DNA from: WLXB01 sp040221475
GTDB taxonomy: Bacteria > Pseudomonadota > Alphaproteobacteria > Rhodospirillales > Rhodospirillaceae
NCBI GenBank assembly: GCA_040221475.1
Contig: JAVKEJ010000058.1
Location: 310,001-374,000 of the forward strand
Length of the DNA stretch: 64,000 bases
Reading direction: 5' to 3'
Numbering within the stretch: position 1 is the first letter of the stretch; the number at the start of each line of letters is the position of its first letter. The notes beneath the pieces were generated by a model, which was not told the origin of the DNA, made no database searches, and worked only from the letters and a program-made list of their open reading frames with translations. This document shows positions 41,640 to 51,082 of the stretch, piece after piece. Position numbers and translations under genes: made by a program.

Positions 41640-43058
41640 ATGGCTAACAATAGTGTCGGAACCATCGCCCAGGTTACAGGTGCCGTCGTTGACGTTAAGT
41701 TTGACGGGGAATTGCCAAATATCCTGAATGCGCTGCATCTGGAAAACCAGGGCAAGCGCCTGGTGTTGGAAGTCTCACAGCACCTTGGGGAAAGCACCGT
41801 GCGTTGTATTGCCATGGATGCCACCGAAGGTCTGGTCCGCGGTCAGAAAGTCGAAGACACAGGCTCTCCTATTCGTATGCCAGTTGGCCCTGGTGTTCTT
41901 GGCCGGATCATGAACGTGGTTGGCGAGCCCGTGGATGAGCGTGGCCCCGTCGATGCCAAAGACTACTTCCCGATTCACCGTCCTGCGCCCTCTTTTGTTG
42001 AGCAATCAACGGAAACCGAAATTCTGATCACCGGTATTAAGGTGATCGACCTGCTCGCGCCTTACACTAAGGGTGGTAAGGTTGGCCTGTTCGGCGGGGC
42101 TGGTGTGGGTAAAACCGTGCTCATTCAAGAGCTGATCAACAACGTTGCCAAAGGCCACGGCGGGTATTCTGTGTTCGCCGGTGTTGGCGAGCGGACCCGT
42201 GAAGGTAACGATCTTTATCACGAAATGATCGAGTCCGGGATTATCAACCTCGACGGGGAAAGCCGCGTGTCGCTGGTGTTCGGCCAGATGAACGAGCCAC
42301 CGGGTGCCCGTGCCCGTGTTGCGTTGTCGGCGCTGACTCAAGCTGAATACTTCCGTGACGAAGAAGGCAAAGACGTGCTGCTGTTCGTAGACAACATCTT
42401 CCGCTTTACACAGGCGGGTTCTGAAGTGTCCGCCCTGCTGGGCCGCATCCCCTCTGCTGTGGGCTATCAGCCAACATTGGCAACGGATATGGGGGCGCTG
42501 CAGGAACGCATTACCTCGACAAAGAAGGGCTCCATCACCTCTGTGCAAGCCGTTTACGTGCCGGCCGATGATTTGACCGATCCGGCCCCGGCCACATCGT
42601 TTGCCCACTTGGATGCCACAACCGTATTGTCGCGTGCCATTTCCGAGCTTGGTATTTATCCGGCTGTGGATCCGCTCGATTCAACCTCGCGCGCGCTTGA
42701 TCCGCTGGTTGTTGGGGAAGAGCACTACAAAACTGCGCGTGAAGTGCAACGTGTTCTGCAAACCTACAAAGGGCTGCAAGATATCATCGCCATTCTGGGT
42801 ATGGATGAACTGTCTGAAGAAGATAAGCTGGTCGTGGCCCGTGCCCGCAAAATTCAGCGCTTCCTGTCACAGCCGTTCTTTGTGGCCGAAGTCTTTACCG
42901 GTTCACCAGGCGTATTCGTTGGCCTGGAAGACACCATTAAAGCCTTCAAAGGCATTGTGGACGGCGAATACGATCACTTGCCAGAGCAAGCGTTCTACAT
43001 GGTGGGGACCATTGAAGATGCGGTTGCGAAGGGCAAGAAGATGGCTGAAGCGGCTTAA
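41640..43058 (+). CDS. atpD: ATP synthase F1 beta subunit
   Basis: 472 residues. Walker A GGAGVGKTVLIQEL, GERTREGNDLYHEM with the catalytic Glu, Walker B VLLFVDNIFRF and the DELSEEDKL segment (ILGMDELSEEDKL) are all present. It carries the catalytic sites. The ATG is preceded by GAGAGGAGCGAGCCA. Gap of 50 bases after atpG. Confidence 0.98.
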   Translation: MANNSVGTIAQVTGAVVDVKFDGELPNILNALHLENQGKRLVLEVSQHLGESTVRCIAMDATEGLVRGQKVEDTGSPIRMPVGPGVLGRIMNVVGEPVDERGPVDAKDYFPIHRPAPSFVEQSTETEILITGIKVIDLLAPYTKGGKVGLFGGAGVGKTVLIQELINNVAKGHGGYSVFAGVGERTREGNDLYHEMIESGIINLDGESRVSLVFGQMNEPPGARARVALSALTQAEYFRDEEGKDVLLFVDNIFRFTQAGSEVSALLGRIPSAVGYQPTLATDMGALQERITSTKKGSITSVQAVYVPADDLTDPAPATSFAHLDATTVLSRAISELGIYPAVDPLDSTSRALDPLVVGEEHYKTAREVQRVLQTYKGLQDIIAILGMDELSEEDKLVVARARKIQRFLSQPFFVAEVFTGSPGVFVGLEDTIKAFKGIVDGEYDHLPEQAFYMVGTIEDAVAKGKKMAEAA

Positions 43059-43088
43059 AGCTGGAACTGAGACAGGAAAGCAAACGCC

Positions 43089-43505
43089 ATGGCCGATACT
43101 CTTCAACTGGATCTTGTGTCCCCCGCAAAGCTGCTGATGTCAGAAGCGGTCGGCATGGTGGTTGTGCCGGGGATCGAAGGATACTTCGGCGTGCTGCCAG
43201 ATCATATGCCGTTGTTGTCGACCCTGCGTCCCGGCGTTGTGACGGTCCATGACAATGTAACGGCAGCAGCCTCCAAATCGTTCTTTGTTGATGGCGGGTT
43301 TGCTGAAGTGAATCCTTCAGGCTGCACCTTGTTGGTTGATGAAGCCATCGACGTGTCTGAATTGTCATCCGAGGCAATTGCCACCCGTCGCGCAATCGCA
43401 GAGCAGAAACTGCAAAGTGCTTCAAATGATCAAGAACGCGTCGCCGCAGAAAAAGCAATGTTCGTTGCCGATGAAATGTCCCGCGTTTTAAGTGAAGCTG
43501 CTTAA
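43089..43505 (+). CDS. atpC: ATP synthase F1 epsilon subunit
   Basis: 138 residues. The N-terminal beta-sandwich is seen in LQLDLVSPAKLLMSEAVGMVVVPGIEGYFGVLPDHMPLLSTLRPGVV; the C-terminal helices carry AIATRRAIAEQKLQSASNDQERVAAEKAM. It regulates rotation and couples to the c-ring. Last gene of the F1 operon. Confidence 0.96.
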   Translation: MADTLQLDLVSPAKLLMSEAVGMVVVPGIEGYFGVLPDHMPLLSTLRPGVVTVHDNVTAAASKSFFVDGGFAEVNPSGCTLLVDEAIDVSELSSEAIATRRAIAEQKLQSASNDQERVAAEKAMFVADEMSRVLSEAA

Positions 43506-43585
43506 ACCAGCGTTTTGCGCGATAAGCTTCGTTGTTCTAATCTGTCCTTTGCACCACTGAACCTGCCGCGGGACGCGCACACCCT

Positions 43586-44410
43586 ATGTCCACCTGGACA
43601 CTAGACGATATTCCCTGGAGCGACTTTGACCCCACGAAGGTCAATGCGGAGGGGCTCAAGGTCATCAAAACGGCAGCGCTGGTCGAGCGCAATGGCGCAG
43701 ACTACGGCCTTTATCTCGCCAACGTTTTTGAAGGGGATGAAACTTTTCAGCAAGCGGCGCGTGTCTGGGCCGATGAGGAAGAGCAGCATGGTCTTGCTTT
43801 AGGGCGCTGGGCGGAACTGGCAGACCCCACGTTCGATTTTGATGCGGCGTTTGACACCTTCAAACAGCTCTACCGTATTCCTCTTGAAGCCACGCAATCG
43901 GTGCGCGGCTCCCGGGCGGCGGAGCTCTGCGCCCGCTGTGTTGTGGAAACCGGCACCAGTTCGTTTTATTCGGCCATACGGGATGCCGCCCACGAGCCGG
44001 TCTTACGGGCGATTTGCAAGCACATCGCGGCTGATGAATTCCGTCACTACAAATTGTTTGCCACGCATTTAAGCCGTTATCAGGCTCAAGAAAATCTCTC
44101 GACCTGGCAGCGCCTGAAAGTGGTGGTCACCCGGTTCCGCGAAACCTCTGATGATGAATTGGCCTCGGCCTATCATGCGGGCGTTGGATTAGAGGGGCCT
44201 TACAACGGCTCCGCAGCAAGCTCGGCATACACCGCGCGGGCGTTGGCCTTTTACCAGCAAAAACACGTGCGCCGCGCCGGACACATGATGTCGCAAGCGG
44301 CGGGCTTGTCGCCACACAGTTTGCTGACCAAGCTGCTCTCAAAAGTCTTGTGGTGGGGGATTTCGCTAAAGGGGCGTGCTTTTCGAAACCGCGTTGCTAG
44401 CGTCGCTTAA
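43586..44410 (+). CDS. Ferritin-like diiron protein of unknown function
   Basis: 274 residues. The spacing of ligands matches a four-helix diiron site: Glu34 (VERNGADY), Glu65/His68 (DEEEQHG), Glu121 (VVETGTSSFY) and Glu151/His154 (ADEFRHY), that is E, ExxH, E, ExxH. The C-terminus has a hydrophobic segment (LLTKLLSKVLWWGISL) that may contact the membrane. Such proteins are oxidases, hydroxylases or iron stores. It follows atpC by 80 bases and could be read through from the atp operon. Stop overlaps the convergent rppH stop (TTAA). Confidence 0.8.
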   Translation: MSTWTLDDIPWSDFDPTKVNAEGLKVIKTAALVERNGADYGLYLANVFEGDETFQQAARVWADEEEQHGLALGRWAELADPTFDFDAAFDTFKQLYRIPLEATQSVRGSRAAELCARCVVETGTSSFYSAIRDAAHEPVLRAICKHIAADEFRHYKLFATHLSRYQAQENLSTWQRLKVVVTRFRETSDDELASAYHAGVGLEGPYNGSAASSAYTARALAFYQQKHVRRAGHMMSQAAGLSPHSLLTKLLSKVLWWGISLKGRAFRNRVASVA

Positions 44411-44886
44411 TCCGCGTCGACGATATGGTCCTTAAAAGCCGTAACGACTTGGTTGTACAACTCTTTCTTAAAGCCGACAATCATATCGGGCAGCGTTGTG
44501 AACTCCGCCCATTTCCAGTCTGAAAATTCTGGGTGCTTGGTGTCGATGTTGATGTCGGCATCGGTGCCGGTGAAGCGCATCAAATACCACTTCTGTTCCT
44601 GACCGCGGTATTTGCCTTTCCACATCTTGGCCTGCAGGTCTTCGGGCAGGTCGTAACGCAGCCAGTCTTTGGTTTCTGCAATCAGGGTGGCTTTGTCGGT
44701 GCCGGTTTCTTCTTTCAGTTCTCGCAAAGCTGCGGTGTAAGGGTCTTCCCCCTGATCAAGTCCGCCTTGTGGCATTTGCCAGGCCGGTTCTGTGGTGTCG
44801 ATGCGTTGGGCGACAAACACCCGGTTCTTGGCGTTCAATAGAACGACGCCAACTCCTTGCCGGTATCCGCGTTGAGTCTTTGACAC
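44407..44886 (-). CDS. rppH: RNA pyrophosphohydrolase (Nudix)
   Basis: 159 residues. The Nudix box is GGLDQGEDPYTAALRELKEE and continues TG (about residues 41-63). YRQGVGVVLLNAKNRVFVAQR, AWQMPQGG and WLRYDLPEDLQ with KYRGQEQKWYLMRF are characteristic of RppH/NudH. It removes pyrophosphate from mRNA 5' ends, starting decay. Last gene of the gpmI-envC-ctpA-deacetylase-rppH unit, ten bases after the previous stop. Confidence 0.95.
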   Translation of the reverse strand: MSKTQRGYRQGVGVVLLNAKNRVFVAQRIDTTEPAWQMPQGGLDQGEDPYTAALRELKEETGTDKATLIAETKDWLRYDLPEDLQAKMWKGKYRGQEQKWYLMRFTGTDADINIDTKHPEFSDWKWAEFTTLPDMIVGFKKELYNQVVTAFKDHIVDAD

Positions 44887-44896
44887 GCCGAAATGT

Positions 44897-46504
44897 CTAT
44901 CGAATCAGAACTTGTGAGACGGGTGCGAGCGCGATGCCGCGTTGCCCGACGTTATCCAGCCACAGCGTAATACGTTCAAAGGTGACGGGCTTGGCAGAGG
45001 CCACGGCGACAGAGTTGCCTTTGTATTTCGCCAGTTGCTCAATGTAATCAAGACGGGCATCGATTGAGGCGCGAAAGGCCCGTTCATCCAACACAATATC
45101 TGCCGTCGCCGTTGGTACCCGATCGTTGCCAAGGCGCAGGCCCGGCCGTCCTTGGACGTAAAACAGATTACGGGCATCCAAGTTGTTCATCAGCAAATTG
45201 ATGTGCGAAGTCGACTCCCGGAAGCGGCTGCCAGAGTTATCTAAAATACCCGCTGATCCATCAGCCTCATTTAAGATCGCCGTTAAACGTTCGACGTTCT
45301 GAATTTGGTCAAGAGAGGTCAGCAATCCCAATGGCCCAGGATCATCCGCTGGGAAACGATTGCTCTCAAGGGGCACTTCAACCAGGACTTCATGCCCGGC
45401 CTCTGTCGCTCTGCGCAACCAGTCCTGCAAATCTCGCGTATACGGACTGAACGCCAGGGTCACTGATGCGGGCAACGATTTAATGGCGGCTTCGGTGGCC
45501 TCACGATTAAGCCCTAGACCTTCAACAATAATGGCCACCCGCGCTCTGGCGTTGGGGTCCTGCACAAGTTCTTCCGCATCGGGCAGGGTGGAGAAGTGCG
45601 GGGGCGCAGCGCTGATGGAGCGGCTATCTGTTGGCGGCGTCACCGGCTCGACCAGACGCGGCGCGTTGCCTTGGGTGCCGCCTTCGGCGACCGTGTCTGC
45701 TGTAAACCGACGTGGTGCTCCAGGCAGGAGCCCAGGTTTCGCAATCGCGTCTGGGGCTGACTCTGGGTTCGCCATTGGATCAGGAGTTGCGGGATCTGCG
45801 GGCGATGGCAGTGCGGCTAGCTGCGTGTCTTCAGTCGGACCTTCAGCCGTGAGTTCGGGTGTGGCTGGCTCTAAAACTTCGGCCTGACGTGCGCTTGGTG
45901 GCAGTGCGGCTTGACTTGACGCTGCTTGATTTGGCCCAGGCTCACCTTCTTGCGTGCGTCTCAGGAGATCGGCCATGGACCCTGTTTGCCGGCCCGCACG
46001 AGAATCTTGCGGTTCGGTGGTGTCGTCGTTGCCAGCCAGCCAGGGCCTGCGGCTTGCCGAGCGATCGGTTTCGACGGTTGAATCCCCGACGATTTCTGAT
46101 CCGTCTGTGATGGGTGGTAAGGCGATGGGGCCGTCTGCTGCCGTTGACCCAGGCACGGTTGTCCCACGCGCGGTTGACCCAGATGCTGCTGGATCAAGGG
46201 CCTCCATGGGAATCAGCGTTTCAAGAACCTCTCCATCCTCAGAGACAACCTGGGCAATTTCTGTCGGAATGCTGCCGGTGACAGGCCCAGCGGACTCGTC
46301 GGCGGTCATAACAGCCGTGACAATAAACCCGATCAGCAGAAGACCCATGACCCCGCTCAGGCCAAAGGCTATTTTGCGACCAAGGCCGCTCTCATCTGAG
46401 TCATCGTCGAAAACATCTTCTTCGTAGAAGTCTTCGTCATCATCACCACCAAATGGGTCTTGCGCCTTTTTGTTGCGCTTAAACAGACCTTTGAGTGACG
46501 CCAT
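44897..46504 (-). CDS. Divergent polysaccharide deacetylase family protein (YibQ-type)
   Basis: 535 residues from MASLKGLFKRNKK; a TTG 45 bases upstream is possible. An acidic N-terminus, one transmembrane helix (about residues 42-62: IAFGLSGVMGLLLIGFIVTAVM), a long Pro/Ala/Thr-rich periplasmic linker (to about residue 310) and then the divergent polysaccharide deacetylase domain (ARVAIIVEGLGLNREATEAAI, VTLAFSPYTRDLQDWLRRA, EVLVEVPLESNRFP). The gene nearly always accompanies envC/ctpA in proteobacteria, pointing to a role in cell-wall turnover or division. Confidence 0.88.
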   Translation of the reverse strand: MASLKGLFKRNKKAQDPFGGDDDEDFYEEDVFDDDSDESGLGRKIAFGLSGVMGLLLIGFIVTAVMTADESAGPVTGSIPTEIAQVVSEDGEVLETLIPMEALDPAASGSTARGTTVPGSTAADGPIALPPITDGSEIVGDSTVETDRSASRRPWLAGNDDTTEPQDSRAGRQTGSMADLLRRTQEGEPGPNQAASSQAALPPSARQAEVLEPATPELTAEGPTEDTQLAALPSPADPATPDPMANPESAPDAIAKPGLLPGAPRRFTADTVAEGGTQGNAPRLVEPVTPPTDSRSISAAPPHFSTLPDAEELVQDPNARARVAIIVEGLGLNREATEAAIKSLPASVTLAFSPYTRDLQDWLRRATEAGHEVLVEVPLESNRFPADDPGPLGLLTSLDQIQNVERLTAILNEADGSAGILDNSGSRFRESTSHINLLMNNLDARNLFYVQGRPGLRLGNDRVPTATADIVLDERAFRASIDARLDYIEQLAKYKGNSVAVASAKPVTFERITLWLDNVGQRGIALAPVSQVLIR

Positions 46505-46614
46505 GGAAAAGGCCACAGTTCTACCCCCACCGAATTGGGTTAAACGCAATCCGTCAACCTGACCCTATATCGAGGCCCTTAACAGGGCCTTAAAATTGGA
46601 CTGCCTAAGGCGCC

Positions 46615-47907
46615 CTAGTTGGTCAGGTTTTGCCGGTACAAGGCCAAGCCCTGGATCAGATCAAGCGCGCGCGCCAATTGGTAGTCATCCACATCCTGCG
46701 TGGTGCGTTCTGCCGTGGGCTCCGCTTCCTTGATATCTTCGTCCAGTGTGTCGTTTTCCAGAGAGCCGCGCAGGCTGGATTCGCTGCGCCGACCTCGCTG
46801 GGCCAAGCGCTCCACGGTGGCCGGGCGGACGAGAATGTCCGGTTCAATGCCGGTGCCCTGGATCGATCGGCCCGATGGGGTGTAATAGCGCGCCGTGGTC
46901 AAGCGCATGGCATTGTTGTCTTGCATTGGTATGATCGTTTGGACCGAGCCTTTGCCGAAGGATTTGGTGCCCAGAATGATCGCGCGACCATGATCCTGCA
47001 GCGCACCCGCAACAATTTCAGAGGCTGATGCTGAACCATCGTTGATCAGCACCACAATCGGCATGCCATCGGTCAGATCGCCTTTCTTGGCCATTGTCCG
47101 CTTGGTTTCTTCGCTATAGCGGGTGCGGGTCGAGACGATTTCGCCCCGGTCCAAAAAGGTGTCGGTCACGGATTCAGCCTGATCAAGCAATCCGCCCGGA
47201 TTGTTGCGCAAGTCCAGCACGTACCCTTTCAAGGTTGCGCCCAATTCTTGTTTGATGCTGGCGATGCCTTCTTCAAGCCCGGCCTGGGTTTGCTCGTTAA
47301 AGGACGTGATGCGGATGTATCCGACGTCGCCTTCCGCGCGGTAGCGCACAGACCGCACTTTAATGACGGCACGGGTCAGGGTGACGTCAAAAGGCTCAAC
47401 CCCCTCTCTGCGCACGCCAATGGTGATGTCGGTGTCCACCAGCCCTCGCATCATGTCGACGGCGTCACTCAAGGTCAGGCCCAAAACGCTCTCACCATCA
47501 ATGGTGGTGATGTAGTCGTTGGGCTGTAATCCAGCCTCAAAAGCCGGCGTGTCATCAATCGGGGTGACCACCTTCACAAAACCATTTTCCATAGTGACCT
47601 CAATGCCCAAGCCACCAAACTCACCCTTGGTTTGCTCCTGCATGTCTTCGAAGCTCTTGGCAGTCAGAAAACTGGAATGCGGGTCCAAAGAGGTCAGCAT
47701 GCCGTTAATAGCGGCTTCAATCAGATCTTGGTCTGAAATGTCTTCCACATAATCCTTGCGGACGCGCTCGAACACATTGCCGAACAGCTCAAGCTGGCGG
47801 TAGGTGTCGTCAGAAAATTTCTCATCTGACCATGCAGGCGACGACATCGGGGTGCTCAGGGCACCAAAGGCTAATAAACTAAGGGAAGCAAAAAAAGTTC
47901 GGGTCAT
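46615..47907 (-). CDS. ctpA: C-terminal processing peptidase (S41)
   Basis: 430 residues with a signal peptide (TFFASLSLLAFGALSTPMSSPAWS). A PDZ domain (about residues 97-170: FGGLGIEVTMENGFVKVVTPIDDTPA) precedes the S41 protease with LDLRNNPGGLLDQA, the Ser in NDGSASASEIVAG (residues 290-297) and the Lys in TKSFGKGSVQT (Lys319). It processes periplasmic proteins. The start overlaps the envC stop by four bases (ATGA). Confidence 0.94.
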   Translation of the reverse strand: MTRTFFASLSLLAFGALSTPMSSPAWSDEKFSDDTYRQLELFGNVFERVRKDYVEDISDQDLIEAAINGMLTSLDPHSSFLTAKSFEDMQEQTKGEFGGLGIEVTMENGFVKVVTPIDDTPAFEAGLQPNDYITTIDGESVLGLTLSDAVDMMRGLVDTDITIGVRREGVEPFDVTLTRAVIKVRSVRYRAEGDVGYIRITSFNEQTQAGLEEGIASIKQELGATLKGYVLDLRNNPGGLLDQAESVTDTFLDRGEIVSTRTRYSEETKRTMAKKGDLTDGMPIVVLINDGSASASEIVAGALQDHGRAIILGTKSFGKGSVQTIIPMQDNNAMRLTTARYYTPSGRSIQGTGIEPDILVRPATVERLAQRGRRSESSLRGSLENDTLDEDIKEAEPTAERTTQDVDDYQLARALDLIQGLALYRQNLTN

Positions 47908-49235
47908 CCACGGTTCTCATTGGTTCGAGCTGCCAGCCACGGCAAAGGATTAATAGGTTGGCCGTTCCGGCGCAATTCAACATACAGTGAGGGATCACCG
48001 TCCGGTGACATTACACCTACTGGTTCTCCGGCCAAAACACGTTGTCCAACGTCACTGTCCAGTCGAGTCATGCCAGCGAGAAGCGTATGGTATCCCTCGC
48101 TATGTTCCAGGATCAAGAGTTGGCCGTATCCTCGGAAAGGACCGGAAAATGCGACAACGCCATCAAAGGGGGCAATCACCTGGGCCGCCGCGCGGGTGTT
48201 GATGGTTATGCCTTTGGCGCGACCCTCATTTCCGGTTTCTTCTCCATAGCGGTTTGACAGCCGTCCGGCGACTGGAAAGGGCAGTGTTCCGCGGGCTTTG
48301 GTAAAGGATCTGGTGGCTGGCGGAGCAGATTGAGGCGGCAACGGACGTCTTGCTGTAATTATTTCGGGTGAGGGTGCTGCGCCTGTGGGTGGCGTCAGAA
48401 CAGGTGCTTCTTTTGCGGCCCGCTCCGCCTCTTCAGCTTGTTGTCGCAGGCGTTCTGCCATGACCTTGTCGAGCAACTCACGCAGGTCATTTGCTTCTTT
48501 GGCTAAATTAGCGATTCGGCGTTCGGCGTCGGTGGCCTTGCGTTCAAATCCCTTCTGCAACTCCGTTTTTTCTGCGTAAAGGCGTTCCAGCCGGTCCTGG
48601 TCGTTGACCAAGTCGAGTGTCGTGCGGGCCACGTCACTGCGACGGTCAATGATGGCGGCACGGGTTTGGTAAAGCGCATCCAGGTCGATTTGGAGTTGCG
48701 CCGCGTTTTCGGTCAGTGCGGGAATGGCGGCAGACAATACAAGTCCAGACCGCACCGCGTCGGCCGGACGCAAGGGTTGGAGCAACAGCGCATCCGTTGG
48801 CCTTACAGCCAAGCGCTCTAAGGCGAGCAGGACATCCCGCATTTGCGCATCTTTCTCCACGAGTTCCGCCGCCAGCGTTTCACGTTGGTGTTCCAATCCG
48901 GCCAATTGGGTTTCTAAATCGGTCAGGGTTTGTTCGCGCTCTTGGATGCGTTTTGCAGCGGCAATCATGTTGGCTTGTAAGGTGGCGGCATCGGCGGCAG
49001 CTTGAGTGGCCCGTTGCTCAGCTTCTGCGCGTGCGGCTTGCTCGCGTTTTAGGTCTTGCTGAACGGCCTGTAGATCTGAGGTGCTCGGGAGGCTGTCATC
49101 CTGCTGTGCGTGTGCTGAAATGGGGAATGAGAAGTTTGTCGCCGCCACCACAAGACACGCGCAAAGACAGGCGCAAAGGTCGGTGACGACACCGCGGCGT
49201 GTTTTCGTGGTGCTGTGGTGTTTATTCAGCAGCAC
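47904..49235 (-). CDS. envC: EnvC-type murein hydrolase activator
   Basis: 443 residues. Signal peptide (LCACLCACLVVAATNFSFPISAHA), long coiled coil (about residues 50-270; DLQAVQQDLKREQAARAEAEQRA onward) and a C-terminal M23/LytM domain (GRLSNRYGEE, VIAPFDGVVAFSGPFRGYGQLLILEH). The usual zinc ligands are replaced (GRAKGITINT for the HxxxD site, LYVELR for the HxE/R site), so the domain is probably inactive, as in EnvC, which activates amidases during division. Overlaps gpmI by 14 bases and ctpA by four. Confidence 0.92.
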   Translation of the reverse strand: MLLNKHHSTTKTRRGVVTDLCACLCACLVVAATNFSFPISAHAQQDDSLPSTSDLQAVQQDLKREQAARAEAEQRATQAAADAATLQANMIAAAKRIQEREQTLTDLETQLAGLEHQRETLAAELVEKDAQMRDVLLALERLAVRPTDALLLQPLRPADAVRSGLVLSAAIPALTENAAQLQIDLDALYQTRAAIIDRRSDVARTTLDLVNDQDRLERLYAEKTELQKGFERKATDAERRIANLAKEANDLRELLDKVMAERLRQQAEEAERAAKEAPVLTPPTGAAPSPEIITARRPLPPQSAPPATRSFTKARGTLPFPVAGRLSNRYGEETGNEGRAKGITINTRAAAQVIAPFDGVVAFSGPFRGYGQLLILEHSEGYHTLLAGMTRLDSDVGQRVLAGEPVGVMSPDGDPSLYVELRRNGQPINPLPWLAARTNENRG

Positions 49236-50808
49236 GGCGTGGGGCAGCGGCAGTCCGGTCCAGCAACGAATGTCCGGTCATTTCTGTAGGTTGATCCAGG
49301 CCCATAAGGTCCAGAACGGTGGGGGCTAGATCCGAGAGCCGCCCGTCATGCAGTTGGCCAACGGAGTCAGCGCTGACAAGAACGACTGGGACTTTGCCGA
49401 TGGTATGCGCCGTATGGGGCGCCTTGGTGTCAGGATCGACCATCAGTTCACAGTTGCCATGATCCGCGGTAACCAGCAGAGCTCCGCCCGCTTTATGAAC
49501 GGCGGCGGCCAATCTGTTGAGACAGGCATCAAGAGTTTCAGCGGCCTTGATGGCTGCTGATAAAACACCCGTATGTCCCACCATGTCACCGTTGGCATAG
49601 TTGACGACAATCAGGTCAAAGACGCCGGAGTCGATGGCGTTGACTAAGTGATCGGTGACCTCTGCCGCAGACATCTCTGGCTTGAGATCATAAGTGGCCA
49701 CATCTGGGCTTGGCACCAGGATGCGTTGTTCCCCCGTAAACTCCGTCTCTTGCCCTCCGTTCAAGAAGAAGGTGACGTGAGCGTACTTTTCAGTTTCGGC
49801 GATGCGTAATTGCGACAGTCCGTGATCGGCGACAACTTGACCGAGTCCATTTTCTGGAATCGCAGATGGAAACAAGACAGACATCTGCTCCGTTAGTTTT
49901 GTGGAGTACTCCGCCATACCAAGGGCGCAGCCGATATGTTTGAGTGTGCCACGGTCAAACTCCTCAAAGTCAGGGTCCAGCAGGGCGCTTAGAATCTCTC
50001 GTGCGCGGTCTGCCCGGAAGTTCGCCATCAGAATGCCGTCACCCTGCGCAATTCCCGGATACCCATTGAGAACGACGGGTTCAATAAATTCATCTGTGGC
50101 TCCCTCCGCATAAGCCGAGTCAATGGCCTCTAATGGGTTTTGGGCCGATGCGCCTTGGCCATTGGCAATGGCGGCGTACGCGCGGGCCACCCTGTCCCAG
50201 CGATTGTCGCGGTCCATGCTGAAATAGCGCCCGCTGAGCGTTACGATGGACACTTTGGCTAGGCCCGCGATGTCGCTCAAAAACTTTGCCATGAAACCAC
50301 GCGCTGACTTTGGCGGCGTATCCCGCCCATCCAGAAAAGCGTGAATCTGCACCGGTACGCCTTCCGTTGAAACGGCCTTGGCAAGGGCGACCATGTGGTC
50401 TTGGTGAGAATGGACTCCGCCGGGGGATAGCAGCCCCATGAGGTGACAGGTTCCACCGCTCTTTTTGAGTGTCTCAATAAAGGCCAATAAAGCTGGCCGG
50501 TTCGCCAGCGAGTCATCGGCCACGGCGGCGTCAATTTGTGGCAGGTCCTGAAGCACAACACGGCCAGCGCCGATGTTCATATGCCCTACTTCAGAATTGC
50601 CCATCTGCCCGGTTGGCAGTCCAACATCTAACCCGCTGGTCTCGACCAAAGCATGCGGGTGTCCTGATGCGGCCATCCAGCTGTCCCAGGTTGGGGTATT
50701 TGCCAGCGCTATAGCGTTGTTCTCCCGCTCCGTGCGATGGCCCCAACCGTCCAGAATGCAAAGAACGACGGGCCGGGGGATCTGAGTCGTATTTTTTTCG
50801 TCAGTCAT
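49222..50808 (-). CDS. gpmI: 2,3-bisphosphoglycerate-independent phosphoglycerate mutase
   Basis: 528 residues from MTDEKNTTQIPRPVVLCILDGWG; an upstream frame to 50889 overlaps the region before ffs. The phosphorylated Ser is in QMGNSEVGHMNIGAGRVV; metal ligands lie in LDGWG, VVNYANGDMVGHTG and LLVTADHGNCE. It interconverts 3- and 2-phosphoglycerate with manganese. First gene of the five-gene block down to rppH. Confidence 0.96.
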   Translation of the reverse strand: MTDEKNTTQIPRPVVLCILDGWGHRTERENNAIALANTPTWDSWMAASGHPHALVETSGLDVGLPTGQMGNSEVGHMNIGAGRVVLQDLPQIDAAVADDSLANRPALLAFIETLKKSGGTCHLMGLLSPGGVHSHQDHMVALAKAVSTEGVPVQIHAFLDGRDTPPKSARGFMAKFLSDIAGLAKVSIVTLSGRYFSMDRDNRWDRVARAYAAIANGQGASAQNPLEAIDSAYAEGATDEFIEPVVLNGYPGIAQGDGILMANFRADRAREILSALLDPDFEEFDRGTLKHIGCALGMAEYSTKLTEQMSVLFPSAIPENGLGQVVADHGLSQLRIAETEKYAHVTFFLNGGQETEFTGEQRILVPSPDVATYDLKPEMSAAEVTDHLVNAIDSGVFDLIVVNYANGDMVGHTGVLSAAIKAAETLDACLNRLAAAVHKAGGALLVTADHGNCELMVDPDTKAPHTAHTIGKVPVVLVSADSVGQLHDGRLSDLAPTVLDLMGLDQPTEMTGHSLLDRTAAAPRRAAE

Positions 50809-50942
50809 GTCGTTTGTTATGGCCTGTGGATAACTTAATGAAAGTCCAGGTTTAGCCCTGTTATTGAAGGGTTCGGACCAGTTTGGCAAGTCTGGACAGC
50901 AGAACCCCTTGCGTCTGAGTGCTGGACGTTTGATATAGTGCA

Positions 50943-51049
50943 GGTGAGGGACTGGCGGTGGACGGGCGCCTCGCCAACCCGGTCAGGTCCGGAAGGAAGC
51001 AGCCGTAACGAGTTTCCGCCTGGGTCGCCGTCAGGACCTCACCTTTTTT
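50943..51049 (+). ncRNA. ffs: 4.5S RNA, small bacterial signal recognition particle RNA
   Basis: The apical SRP signature GGTCAGGTCCGGAAGGAAGC, then AGCC, is at 50981-51004. The ends pair: GGTGAGG (50943-50949) with CCTCACC (51037-51043), followed by a T-run at 51044-51049 acting as terminator. Length is about 100 bases. It binds Ffh for co-translational membrane targeting. Its position just before dnaX-ybaB-recR is common in Alphaproteobacteria. Confidence 0.97.
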
Positions 51050-51082
51050 GTTTAACCTTTCCTTCTTACGGATGGATGCCTC

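Noticed and set aside
47904..49235. Active M23 metallopeptidase
   Set aside because: Zinc ligands of the LytM domain are substituted, which fits an EnvC-type activator rather than an enzyme.
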